A stretch of 34,878 nucleotides of DNA from Arthrobacter silviterrae (GCF_011045165.1 NZ_JAAKZI010000037.1:1-34878), one strand, 5' to 3'; shown: positions 8,340-15,522, counted from the stretch's first letter. The notes: generated by a model not told the origin, from the letters alone. Numbers and translations are program-made.

Positions 8340-8606
8340 ATGGCAGGAATGCTTGGCAGCGACCCGAATGACATGGCCGACCTGGTCAACAAGATCGGCC
8401 ACGCCGTGGACCAGATCCACACCGTGACCTCCACCCTGGACAGCAAGGCCCAGTCCGTGCGCTGGGAAGGCCCCGACGCCAACCGCTTCAAGTCCAGCGA
8501 ATGGCCCTCCTACAAGGCCTCCCTGCAGCGCGTGGCCCAGGACCTGGAACAGGTCAAGAACCTGGTCAACAAGCAGAAGGAACAGCAGATCAACGCCTCT
8601 GCCTAA
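8340..8606 (+). CDS. WXG100-family protein (type VII secretion-type effector/Esx-like)
   Basis: Small helical-hairpin protein of 88 residues, the standard WXG100 size. The W42-E-G44 turn motif sits between two amphipathic helices, and there are no Cys residues. Such proteins are exported as dimers by ESX/T7SS machinery. No EccC, EccD, mycosin or partner Esx gene is in the window, so this is an orphan copy. No YxxxD/E export signal is obvious at the C-terminus (EQQINASA). ATG 8340 is preferred because GAAGGA at 8323-8328 is well spaced from it; ATG 8328 is embedded in that site. A strong terminator closes the gene, so it is monocistronic. Confidence 0.9.
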   Translation: MAGMLGSDPNDMADLVNKIGHAVDQIHTVTSTLDSKAQSVRWEGPDANRFKSSEWPSYKASLQRVAQDLEQVKNLVNKQKEQQINASA

Positions 8607-8614
8607 ACACCATG

Positions 8615-8660
8615 GCAGGCCCGGTGCGGGGAACACCCCGCACCGGGCCTGCTGTGTTTT
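8615..8660 (+). terminator. Strong rho-independent terminator of the WXG100 gene
   Basis: GCAGGCCCGGTGCGGGG (8615-8631) and CCCCGCACCGGGCCTGC (8636-8652) form a perfect 17-bp stem with an AACA loop. TGTGTTTT follows. This is the clearest intrinsic terminator in the window. Confidence 0.9.
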
Positions 8661-8671
8661 AACGACCACCC

Positions 8672-8742
8672 GGTTTCGACAAGCTCAACCACCGGGGCCT
8701 TGGTCTCGACAGGCTCAGCCAGCGGCCCGGCTCAGCCAGCGG
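8672..8742. repeat. REP-like tandem element, two copies and a partial third
   Basis: Copy 1 (8672-8695) begins GGTTTCGACAAGCTCAACCA; copy 2 (8702-8725) begins GGTCTCGACAGGCTCAGCCA; they are 30 bp apart. A partial third (8729-8742) is GGCTCAGCCAGCGG. Motifs of the type TCGACAAGCTCAACCA are familiar intergenic repeats in Arthrobacter-like and related actinobacterial genomes; this is recollection, not a search result. The partial copy runs into the 3' end of the aldehyde dehydrogenase gene and contains its stop codon. Confidence 0.7.
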
Positions 8743-10201
8743 CCAGCTGGCCGTCCACCCGCTGCGGGACGCCGAGCGGATTGTCGTCCTGCAGTGCCCC
8801 GGGGAGCAGGTGCGCCGGCAGGCCCTGGTAGGCCACGGGGCGCAGGAACCGGGTGATCCCGGCGGTCCCCACCGAGGTGGTGGTGGGCGCGGTGGTGGCG
8901 GGGTACGGCCCGCCGTGCTGCTGGGCGTAGGTCACTGAGACACCCGTGGGCCACTGGTTCCAGAGCACCCGGCCGGCCTTTTGCGCCAGCGCCCGCACCA
9001 GCTCGGGGGCCACCGCGTCGGTGTCCTCCCCCTGGATCGTGGCGGTCAGCTGTCCGTCCAGCACGCGCGCCACGGCCAGCAGCTCATCCTCGGACTCGTA
9101 GGTGGCCACGAGTGCGGACGGGCCGAAGCACTCGGTGATCAGCCCTTCCGGGTCTGCCAGCATGGCGGCGGCCGTGGTGGCGTTCAGCGCAGGGGCCGGC
9201 GGGAAGGCCAGGGTGTCACCCGTGGCACCCAAGGGGGCAACGGCGTCGTGCTTCAAAAGCCCTTCGAGGGCCTCCGTGTAGCCGGACTGGATCCTGTCGT
9301 TGAGCAGTTTGGCGGGGGCGGGCCGGGCGGCGGCAGCGAGTTCGGCAACCATGCCCGAGCCGGCGGGAACCAGCAGAATGCCCGGCTTGGTGCAGAACTG
9401 GCCGGCGCCCAAGGTGTACGACGCCACGAATTCCGTGACAATCTCCGCTCCGCGCGCGGCCGCGGCGGCCTCGGTGACGAACACGGGGTTCACGCTGCCC
9501 AGCTCGCCGTAAAAGGGGATGGGTTCGGGGCGGGAGTTGGCCAGGTCAAACAGTGCGCGGCCGCCGGGGATGGAGCCCGTGAACGCACCGGCCTTGATGC
9601 GCGGATCCAGCAGTGCGTCGCGGCCGGCGTCAGTGCCGTAGACCAGGGCGAGCAGGCCGTCCGGGGCCCCGGCTGCCCGGAGCGCCTCGTTGGCGACGCG
9701 CCCGACAGCGGCCGAGAGCCTGGGGTGCCCCGAGTGGACCTTCAGGACCACGGGGCAGCCGGCAGCCAGCGCCGAACAAGTGTCCCCGCCCAGGACGCTG
9801 AAGGCGAAGGGGAAGTTGCTGGCGGCGAAGACCACAACGGGGCCGAGGGGTTCCAGGACGCGGCGGATGTCGGGGCGGGCGCCCATGGGCCAGGCGGCGT
9901 CGGCGTGGTCGATGCGGGCGTCGAGGTAGCCGCCGTCGGTGAGGAGTTCGGCAAAGAGGCGGAGCTGGAACGTGGTGCGCTTCAGTTCCCCGGACAGGCG
10001 CCCCTCGGGGAGGAACGTTTCCTCCTGCGCCACCGGGATCAGCTGCGGCGCGGCTGCATCCAGGGCGTCGGCCACGGACACGAGGGCTGCGGCCCGCTGT
10101 GCTGCCGGGGCCTGTGCCCAGTCCGGCGCAGCGGCAGCTGCTGCGGCCAGGATGGATTCGAGCTCCTCGGCGGTGGTGGCAGCGGGGTCGGTGGTGGTCA
10201 T
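8732..10201 (-). CDS. Aldehyde dehydrogenase, probable 2-oxoglutarate semialdehyde dehydrogenase
   Basis: NAD(P)+-dependent oxidation of alpha-ketoglutarate semialdehyde to 2-oxoglutarate, the last step of trans-4-hydroxyproline catabolism. The 489-residue ALDH shows FAASNFPFAF with N129, the nucleotide-site FTGS (207-210), E233 in GELGSVNP, and the catalytic Cys C270 in GAGQFC. The GELGSVNP and GQFCTKPG forms are typical of the semialdehyde dehydrogenase clade found with hydroxyproline and sugar-acid genes. The substrate is assigned mostly from context. The ATG overlaps the alpha-subunit stop by 4 nt, so translation is coupled. The last codons and stop lie in a REP-like fragment. Confidence 0.9.
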   Translation of the reverse strand: MTTTDPAATTAEELESILAAAAAAAPDWAQAPAAQRAAALVSVADALDAAAPQLIPVAQEETFLPEGRLSGELKRTTFQLRLFAELLTDGGYLDARIDHADAAWPMGARPDIRRVLEPLGPVVVFAASNFPFAFSVLGGDTCSALAAGCPVVLKVHSGHPRLSAAVGRVANEALRAAGAPDGLLALVYGTDAGRDALLDPRIKAGAFTGSIPGGRALFDLANSRPEPIPFYGELGSVNPVFVTEAAAAARGAEIVTEFVASYTLGAGQFCTKPGILLVPAGSGMVAELAAAARPAPAKLLNDRIQSGYTEALEGLLKHDAVAPLGATGDTLAFPPAPALNATTAAAMLADPEGLITECFGPSALVATYESEDELLAVARVLDGQLTATIQGEDTDAVAPELVRALAQKAGRVLWNQWPTGVSVTYAQQHGGPYPATTAPTTTSVGTAGITRFLRPVAYQGLPAHLLPGALQDDNPLGVPQRVDGQLAAG

Positions 10202-11814
10202 GGTCGGCGTCCTTCGTCGGTGGGTGTTGGTTCGGGGGCGGGCGATTCGGCGGGCGGTTCAGGGGCGGGCGATTCAGGGGCGGGCGATTCGGCGGGCGGC
10301 TCAGCGGCCAGGGCGGCCAGCTGCCCGAGCCTGACCGGTGCTGCGAGTGTTCGCTTGGACATGGAACGCAAATCGGCGGCCGCCGTCGGGCCGTCAAAGG
10401 CGCGGCCGGCCAAGTCGGCGGCGATGGAGGCCGTGGCATATCCGCACACGCGCCCCTGGCACCAGCCCATGCCGGGCCGGGCAAAGGATTTCAGGCTCCG
10501 GGCGTCTTCGGCCCCGAGGTCAGCATGTGCCGTGCACAGCGCCCGGTACGTGACTTCCTCGCAGCGGCAGACCACGGTTTCCGGCGTCAGCCAGCCGTGC
10601 CAGCGCAGGGGCACGGGGTTGGCACGGTGCATGGCCTCGGCGAAGGCGCGCAGGCGGGCGCGGTCACGCTGCAGGGCGCCAATCCGGCGGCCCAGGGCCG
10701 TGCTACCGGCTGTGGCGGAGCCGGATTCCGCCGCCACGCAGAGGGCGGCCAGCTCGCCTTCGGCCACGGCCATCGCGGCGCCGCCCACGCCCGTGGCCTC
10801 CCCCGCCACGTAGATCCCGGGCACAGAGCTGCGCAGCCGCGCATCAACTACGGCCGTCAGCGAGTCGTCCACGTCCACGGCGGTTTCCGCACCCGCTGCC
10901 AACACCAGTTCCAGCTGGGCCGTGAAGCCCCAGCCCAGGGCGACGACGTCGCATGCGATGCGCCGTCCGGTCCCGGGCAGCACGGAGCCGTCGGCGGCCA
11001 GCTTGGAGACCGTCACAGCCTCCACCCTGTCCGTGCCGTGGATTTCCGTCACGGCAGTGCGGATTTTGTAGGGAATCCGGTGCCTGGCCAGCACCGCCGC
11101 GTACTCGGCGCCCTCCATCGCCTTTTCCGGCGCCCGGACGGCGCCGCGCAGGTTCCGCAGCCAGCCGGCCGGGCTGTTGGCCTCGCAGATTGCGGCCACT
11201 TTGACCCCTGCCGCTGCCAGGCCCGTGGCCACGGGCAGCAGGAAGGGCCCGGTTCCACCCACGACGGCGACCCTCCCGGGAGCTGTCCCGCTCGCCTTCA
11301 GCAACGCCTGCGCCCCGCCGGCGGCCATGACCCCGGGCAGGTCCCAGCCGGGGACCGGAAGCTGGCGGTCGTAGCCGCCGGGGCAGAGGATCGCCTGCCG
11401 GGCGCGGACGTCTGCGGGCAGCTGCTCCGGCCCGCCGCCGGGGATGTCCAGCGCCGGAGCCAGGCGCAACAGGGTTGACCCCTCCCCCGGCTCGAGCAGC
11501 CACACCTGGGTGGTGCGCCAGTACTCCACGGTGCCGGCGGCTTCGTGGGCGTACAGCCGCGCGCGGAGGTCCGCGAAACGCTTCCAGTCGTGGTGTCCGG
11601 CGGGAGTCCGGGCATCCGCAGCGTCAGGCTTCGAAGGCCCCGGCGGCGCAGCCCCGGGCTCCGCATCCACCCGCGCCTCGACCGCGTGCCGCCAGAACTG
11701 CCCGCCCGGCTGCGCACCGGCATCGACCAGGACCACGGACAGGCCCGCGTCGGCGGCGTGGACGGCGGCAGCCAAACCGGCCGGCCCGGCGCCGACAATG
11801 GCAACGTCAAACAT
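10198..11814 (-). CDS. D-hydroxyproline dehydrogenase alpha subunit-like FAD/[2Fe-2S] oxidoreductase
   Basis: Membrane-chain or cytosolic dehydrogenase subunit of the HcnB/OoxA/LhpE type. The dinucleotide-binding motif G8-A-G10-P-A-G13 opens the 538-residue protein, a second NAD(P)/FAD-type domain includes VAVVGGTGPFLLPVA, and a BFD-like [2Fe-2S] cluster site follows: VCRCEE, then WCQGRVCG (C-x-C and C-x4-C). In characterised heteromeric D-hydroxyproline dehydrogenases this subunit works with a DadA-like beta and a small ferredoxin-like gamma subunit, which are the two genes just upstream. The last ~35 residues are a Pro/Glu/Ser/Ala repeat not typical of the family. Overlaps of 8 nt (gamma) and 4 nt (aldehyde dehydrogenase) show a tight operon. 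Confidence 0.88.
   Translation of the reverse strand: MFDVAIVGAGPAGLAAAVHAADAGLSVVLVDAGAQPGGQFWRHAVEARVDAEPGAAPPGPSKPDAADARTPAGHHDWKRFADLRARLYAHEAAGTVEYWRTTQVWLLEPGEGSTLLRLAPALDIPGGGPEQLPADVRARQAILCPGGYDRQLPVPGWDLPGVMAAGGAQALLKASGTAPGRVAVVGGTGPFLLPVATGLAAAGVKVAAICEANSPAGWLRNLRGAVRAPEKAMEGAEYAAVLARHRIPYKIRTAVTEIHGTDRVEAVTVSKLAADGSVLPGTGRRIACDVVALGWGFTAQLELVLAAGAETAVDVDDSLTAVVDARLRSSVPGIYVAGEATGVGGAAMAVAEGELAALCVAAESGSATAGSTALGRRIGALQRDRARLRAFAEAMHRANPVPLRWHGWLTPETVVCRCEEVTYRALCTAHADLGAEDARSLKSFARPGMGWCQGRVCGYATASIAADLAGRAFDGPTAAADLRSMSKRTLAAPVRLGQLAALAAEPPAESPAPESPAPEPPAESPAPEPTPTDEGRRP
10235..10303. repeat. Tandem microrepeat in the alpha-subunit 3' end
   Basis: The 15-bp unit AGGGGCGGGCGATTC occurs twice in a row at 10261-10290, and a 27-bp unit recurs imperfectly at 10235-10261 and 10277-10303. 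It encodes the ESPAPESPAPEPPAESPAPEP-type tail of the alpha subunit. Such in-frame repeats are prone to length change by slippage. Confidence 0.75.
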
Positions 11815-12067
11815 CGGGGCCCGCCCCTGTCTCCAATGCCATGCCGTCCCTCGCAGGGGTGAGGCAGGCGCGCTGGTTGGGGACGCCGTCGGCCGTTATC
11901 AGGCAGTCGAAGCACACGCCGATGCCGCAAAACAGGCCCCGCGGCCGCCCTTCCTTGCGGGTGGTGCGCCACGCGGTGATGCCGGCCTCGGTGAGCGCGG
12001 CGCCCACGGTTTGGCCGGGGCGGGCGGACAGCGGCGCGCCGTCCAGGGTCAGGTGCAGCTCAGGCAT
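11807..12067 (-). CDS. D-hydroxyproline dehydrogenase gamma subunit-like [2Fe-2S] protein
   Basis: Small ferredoxin-like subunit of 86 residues of the HcnA/OoxC type. Four cysteines, C47, C52, C55 and C68 (C-x4-C-x2-C-x12-C), match the plant-type [2Fe-2S] site in GLFCGIGVCFDCLITADG...NQRAC. The N-terminus MPELHLTLDGAPLSARPGQTV is the usual beta-grasp start. The frame is open further upstream, but this ATG gives the family length and overlaps the beta-subunit stop by 8 nt. It overlaps the alpha-subunit start by 8 nt. It is expected to pass electrons between the two flavoprotein subunits; that is family knowledge. Confidence 0.87.
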   Translation of the reverse strand: MPELHLTLDGAPLSARPGQTVGAALTEAGITAWRTTRKEGRPRGLFCGIGVCFDCLITADGVPNQRACLTPARDGMALETGAGPDV

Positions 12068-13229
12068 GTGCGCCCTCCAAGTCGGTGTCAAAGCGTTCCG
12101 GCGCAAACGGCGCCAGGTCCAGGGCGGGGGCTGCGCCCGTGAGCGACGCCGCCACCAGCGCGCCGGTGCCCACCGAAAGGCCGATCCCGGCGCCTTCGTG
12201 CCCGCAGGCATGCCACAGCCCGGGAGCGCGCGGATCCGGGCCGATGACGGGCAGGTGGTCGGGGCAGTAGGGGCGGAAGCCAAAGTAGCTGCGGAGCACC
12301 TTGGCCTCCTGCAGGAACGGGAAAAGCGCCATGGCCTTGCCGGCCATTTCCGCCAGCACGTGCGGGTTGAAGGACTTGTCAAAGCCCACCCGTTCGCGGC
12401 TGGAACCGATCAGGATGGTGCCCGAAGCCGTCCCCTCCACCACGGGCGAGGTCTGCAGCCCGGCATCGGAGCTGGCCACATTGTCCACGTATTCGGCCGC
12501 GTACACCTTGTGGCGGACCATCACGGGAAGCGGTTCGGTGACCATCACGTAGCCCTTGCGAGGGAGCACAGGAACACGGACGCCGGCCAGCGACGCCACG
12601 GCGCCGCCCCAGGTCCCGGCGGCGTTGACCACGGAGTTGGCGCTGACGTTCCCGCGCGCGGTGGCCACGCCCGTGACGGCGTCGCCGCGGCGCAGAAAGC
12701 CGGTGACTTCAGTGCCCGGATGGACGGTGGCGCCCAGGCCGCGGGCCAGCCGGAGCAGGTGCGCGGCGGCCAGCATCGGCTGCACCTGCGCGTCCTGCGG
12801 GTAGAAGGCGCCGCCGGCCATGCCGGGTGCCAGGTGCGGTTCGTGGCTGTGCAGCTCCGCCCCCGCCACCAGTTCGACGTCGATCCCCGCCTCCCGCTGC
12901 CGTCGCGCCAGGCGTGCCAGGTTGGCCTGCGTGGTTTCCCGCGCCGACACCACCAGCCCGCCCTTGGATTCAAATTCCCACAGCGGCCCGTGTTCGGCCA
13001 GCTCGCCGCGCCACAAGGACTGCGAGTAGAGGGACAGTTCCAGTTCGGGGCCGGCCTCCTTGTCGGAGACCAGGATGTTTCCCTCGCAGGCGCTGGAGGT
13101 GCCGCCGGCAACGGGGCCGCTGTCCAGCACGGCCACCTTCAGTCCCGCGAGTGCGGCAAAATAAGCACAGGCGGCGCCCACGGCGCCGGCACCGATGACC
13201 ACAACGTCAGCCGAGAGGGGCAACTTCAT
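12060..13229 (-). CDS. D-hydroxyproline dehydrogenase beta subunit-like FAD amine oxidase (DadA-type)
   Basis: FAD-dependent D-amino-acid dehydrogenase of the DAO/DadA fold, 389 residues. The FAD Rossmann motif VVVIGAGAVGAACAYFAALAG begins at about residue 9 and ends in an acidic ribose-binding position (VAVLDSG). The C-terminus carries GHEGAGIGLSVGTGALVA, which also contacts FAD. It is predicted to oxidise cis-4-hydroxy-D-proline to the cyclic imine. The start is certain within a few residues because the Rossmann fold begins at once. No ribosome-binding site precedes the ATG, the operator-like palindrome lies 1 nt upstream, and CATACT sits 6 nt from the ATG, so the mRNA is probably leaderless. 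First gene of the beta-gamma-alpha-aldehyde dehydrogenase operon. Confidence 0.88.
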   Translation of the reverse strand: MKLPLSADVVVIGAGAVGAACAYFAALAGLKVAVLDSGPVAGGTSSACEGNILVSDKEAGPELELSLYSQSLWRGELAEHGPLWEFESKGGLVVSARETTQANLARLARRQREAGIDVELVAGAELHSHEPHLAPGMAGGAFYPQDAQVQPMLAAAHLLRLARGLGATVHPGTEVTGFLRRGDAVTGVATARGNVSANSVVNAAGTWGGAVASLAGVRVPVLPRKGYVMVTEPLPVMVRHKVYAAEYVDNVASSDAGLQTSPVVEGTASGTILIGSSRERVGFDKSFNPHVLAEMAGKAMALFPFLQEAKVLRSYFGFRPYCPDHLPVIGPDPRAPGLWHACGHEGAGIGLSVGTGALVAASLTGAAPALDLAPFAPERFDTDLEGAHA

Positions 13230-13230
13230 A

Positions 13231-13255
13231 ACAGTAGTATGTCACATGCTACTGT
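13231..13255. promoter_or_regulatory. Operator copy A, in front of the dehydrogenase operon
   Basis: ACAGTAGTATGT (13231-13242), a central C, then ACATGCTACTGT (13244-13255): twelve-base arms with one mismatch. The 21-bp core (13233-13253) fits the island consensus AGTA-N2-ATGT-S-ACAT-N2-TACT. On the bottom strand it contains CATACT (13236-13241), a -10-like hexamer 6 nt from the start codon. A bound GntR dimer would block the promoter. Confidence 0.75.
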
Positions 13256-13275
13256 CCGCGAACACCCCCGCGCCC

Positions 13276-13338
13276 GTTGAGGTTCGAGATAACCACCTCC
13301 CCGGGGCTCCTTCGGAGGTGGTTATCTCGAATCTCAAC
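13276..13338. repeat. Long inverted repeat between gntR and the dehydrogenase operon
   Basis: Arms of 25 nt (13276-13300 and 13314-13338) pair with a single G/A difference around a 13-nt loop. The arms contain TTCGAGATAACCACCTCC and its complement. The flanks 13261-13269 and 13341-13349 can extend the pairing after a small internal loop. No T-run follows on either strand, so it is a poor classical terminator. It may act as a gntR 3' hairpin or be an intergenic palindromic repeat. Confidence 0.8.
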
Positions 13339-13347
13339 GAGGGGGGG

Positions 13348-14016
13348 TTAGTGCCTGGCCCATTCGCCGCGGACGTGGCCAATGTGGCGGGTCATGAGGT
13401 CCTGCGCCTCCCGTGCCTTGCCGGCAGCCATGAGGTCAACAAGTTCCACGTGTTCCAGGGACATGTCCCGCAGCTTGCCAGTGGCGGCCAGCGGGGCCAG
13501 GCCCAGCAGCCGGGTGTGGGCGCGGAGCTCGGAAATCAACGCCACCAGGCGGCGGTTGCCGCTGTATTCCAGCACGGCAATGTGGAAGGCGCGGTCCGCT
13601 TCCGTGTAGGCAATGAGGTCGCCCTCGCCGGCGAATGTGACAATGTCCTCGGCCATCTTGCGCAGCCGGGCCAGCCCGGCGGCGTCAATGAGCGGGGTGA
13701 CGGCGCTGACGGTGGGCGGCTCGATCAGCAGCCGCAGGGCGGTGATCTCATCCAGGTCGCCGTCGGACACCTCGGTGACCCGGAAGCCCTTGTTCGGCAG
13801 GGAGACCACCAGGCCTTCCTTGGCCAGGTCGAGCATGGCCTCGCGCACCGGCGTGGGGGACACGCCAAATCGTTTGCCCAGGGTGGGGGCGGAATAGACC
13901 TCCCCGGGCTTCATCTCCCCCGAGATCACAGCCGCACGGAGGGCCTTTGTCACCGTTTCCCGCAGGCTGACGTTCTTCTTGACAACCGTCAGGTGCGAGC
14001 GTTCCATGGAGCCCAC
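13348..14016 (-). CDS. GntR-family regulator, FadR subfamily (FCD domain)
   Basis: Transcription factor of 222 residues. The winged helix-turn-helix covers about residues 16-82, with APTLGKRFGVSPTPVREAMLDLAKEGLV as the recognition core. The FCD ligand domain follows, with likely metal-binding residues D141 and H145 (DRAFH), H189 and H211. Regulators of this class often sense organic or amino acids and repress until the ligand binds. It sits inside the hydroxyproline island, with the palindromic motif in front of it and in front of three other units, so it is the obvious candidate regulator. GTG 14016 follows AGGAGG by 4 nt; ATG 14007 is an alternative start. Confidence 0.9.
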   Translation of the reverse strand: MGSMERSHLTVVKKNVSLRETVTKALRAAVISGEMKPGEVYSAPTLGKRFGVSPTPVREAMLDLAKEGLVVSLPNKGFRVTEVSDGDLDEITALRLLIEPPTVSAVTPLIDAAGLARLRKMAEDIVTFAGEGDLIAYTEADRAFHIAVLEYSGNRRLVALISELRAHTRLLGLAPLAATGKLRDMSLEHVELVDLMAAGKAREAQDLMTRHIGHVRGEWARH

Positions 14017-14063
14017 GGCCCCTCCTATTCCCAGCTAAAGCAGTGAAAGCGGAACGAAAATCC

Positions 14064-14086
14064 CACTACAATATGACATTTTAGTG
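14064..14086. promoter_or_regulatory. Operator copy B, upstream of gntR
   Basis: CACTA (14064-14068) and TAGTG (14082-14086) flank ATATGACAT (14071-14079). The 21-bp core is 14065-14085. It covers the stop codon of the ketimine reductase gene (14081-14083) and lies 48 bp upstream of gntR, suggesting autoregulation. The bottom strand carries TATTGT (14068-14073) as a -10-like hexamer. Confidence 0.65.
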
Positions 14087-15034
14087 CATGGCTGCGGCCG
14101 GCGGGATAAAAAGTTCATAGGCCCGTCCGGCCACCACAATGTCCTCCCACGACATCCCCACCCCCGTGTACAGCAGCGGCTTCCCGGACGTCGGCGCAAA
14201 CTGCCCGTTCACCAGCTCCGACAGCGTCGCCAGTCCGCCGGCGGCCCACTCCTCCGGGGACCGGGCGGGGATCAGGTCCCCGGCCTCGCGCAGCGCGGAA
14301 GCCCGGCCCTCCACCACCACGGCGGCCCGCCGCGCCAACGAAGGGTCAACTTCCCGGGCGTCCAGCCCGTGCGAGCCGATCGCTGCCACCACGGCGCCGT
14401 CCCGGACCAGCGCACCGTCAAAAATGGGGGTCGCGGAAGACGTTGCACAGACCACCACATCCGCCCCTGCCACGTCCGCGGCGGAACCGCTGCGGGCGGG
14501 CACCCCGCGGCCGGCCCACTTTTCCGCCAGCGCGGCGGCGGCTTCGGCCCGGCGGCCCACCACCACGAGGGAATCAATGCCGCACACCGCGTGCAGCGCC
14601 TCAATGTGCCGGTCCGCCTGCAGGGACGTCCCAAACACCACCACCGCACCGGCCCGGGCGGCGCCCCGCAACCCCAGGAGGTGCTTGAGCGCCAGGGTGG
14701 TCACGGCCGGGGTGCGGATCAGCGTCAGCTCGGCGCCGTCAAGGGCGGCCAGCGGAGTGAGGAACTCCCCGTCCAGCAGCAGGTACGTGCCCTGGATTTT
14801 CGGGTGCCCCTTGGCGGGGTTGCCCGGCGCCACGGTGGCCACTTTCACCCCGGCATACTTCGCGGACTGGGCGGGCATCAGCAGGAACTCCCCGGCCGAA
14901 AGCGGGGCAAACAGCCGCGGCGAGTCCAGCTCGGGGTCCTGTCCGCCGCGCAGGGCGTCCTCAAGGGCGGCCACGGCGGCGGCCGGGGACATCAGCGCGG
15001 CCAGCTCGGTGGCGTCGATGTACGGCAGGGTCAT
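14081..15034 (-). CDS. Ornithine cyclodeaminase/mu-crystallin family, probable delta1-pyrroline-2-carboxylate reductase
   Basis: NAD(P)H-dependent ketimine reductase that would turn delta1-pyrroline-2-carboxylate into L-proline. The 317-residue protein has K64 in AGVKVATV and R107 in LTLIRTPA, both in the substrate site of the family, and a Rossmann domain near 130-160. The dinucleotide loop reads VVFGTSLQADRH (135-143) where most members have GxGxQAxxH, so the third glycine is replaced by Ser. The ATG overlaps the aconitase X small-subunit stop by 4 nt. With aconitase X upstream, the pair forms the cis-3-hydroxyproline branch. True ornithine cyclodeaminase activity is a less likely alternative. 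Confidence 0.86.
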   Translation of the reverse strand: MTLPYIDATELAALMSPAAAVAALEDALRGGQDPELDSPRLFAPLSAGEFLLMPAQSAKYAGVKVATVAPGNPAKGHPKIQGTYLLLDGEFLTPLAALDGAELTLIRTPAVTTLALKHLLGLRGAARAGAVVVFGTSLQADRHIEALHAVCGIDSLVVVGRRAEAAAALAEKWAGRGVPARSGSAADVAGADVVVCATSSATPIFDGALVRDGAVVAAIGSHGLDAREVDPSLARRAAVVVEGRASALREAGDLIPARSPEEWAAGGLATLSELVNGQFAPTSGKPLLYTGVGMSWEDIVVAGRAYELFIPPAAAMH

Positions 15035-15522
15035 GAAGGGTCCTTTGTTTGGCGGGGGATGCTGGGAGGCTGAAGAACGACGGCGGCAGTCCCGTCCGCG
15101 CGAGCCGTCACCGACACGATGGGCATGGGCCCGGCAACGGTGCGCAGCGTGGCCGCGGCGCCGGCGTCGAGCATGGCAAGGGGCATGGCGGTGCCGTACA
15201 GCTCGGCGGCGGCCAGGGCGCCGAGTGCCACGATGGCGTCGCGGGCAGTCAGCAGGATGGCGGCCGGGCCCACGCCCGCGCGCAGCTGTTCGGCCAGGAC
15301 GGAGGAGGATGAGCTTGACCCGCGCGAGGCGTCCATGAGCAGCACCCGGCCGGCGATCGAGGTGCCGTGCTGGGGGTGGTGGGCGTCAATGATCATGCCT
15401 GTCCTGCGGTCGGTGCCGCCCCAGAAGGACAGCGGCTCATCCAGCAGCAACAGCTGCCCGCTGCCAACGCCCGGGCACAGGGCTGCCGCGGCCAGCTCAC
15501 ATTCAGTTCCACTGGCTGTCAT
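15031..15522 (-). CDS. Aconitase X small subunit (DUF126 swivel domain)
   Basis: Small subunit, 163 residues, of two-part aconitase X, which has been shown in other bacteria to be a cis-3-hydroxy-L-proline dehydratase. The swivelling-domain signature is clear: LDEPLSFWGGTDRRTGMIID, then the Ser-rich loop SRGSSSSSSVLAEQLRAG and the GPAAILLTARDAIVALGA segment. The ATG at 15522 is chosen because it gives the family start (MTASGTECELAAAALCPGVGSG); the frame stays open to 15576 within the large-subunit gene. It overlaps the large-subunit 3' end by 20 nt and the reductase gene by 4 nt. Confidence 0.87.
   Translation of the reverse strand: MTASGTECELAAAALCPGVGSGQLLLLDEPLSFWGGTDRRTGMIIDAHHPQHGTSIAGRVLLMDASRGSSSSSSVLAEQLRAGVGPAAILLTARDAIVALGALAAAELYGTAMPLAMLDAGAAATLRTVAGPMPIVSVTARADGTAAVVLQPPSIPRQTKDPS

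Noticed and set aside
8340-8606. Type VII secretion locus
   Set aside because: Only one WXG100 gene is present; no EccB/C/D/E, mycosin or large-toxin gene is seen in the window.
8672-8742. CRISPR-like array
   Set aside because: Only two and a half imperfect units with a 6-nt gap; no spacers and no cas genes. It fits a REP-type repeat.
13276-13338. Intrinsic terminator of gntR
   Set aside because: The stem is long, but no T-run follows on the bottom strand, so I list it as an inverted repeat of unknown role.
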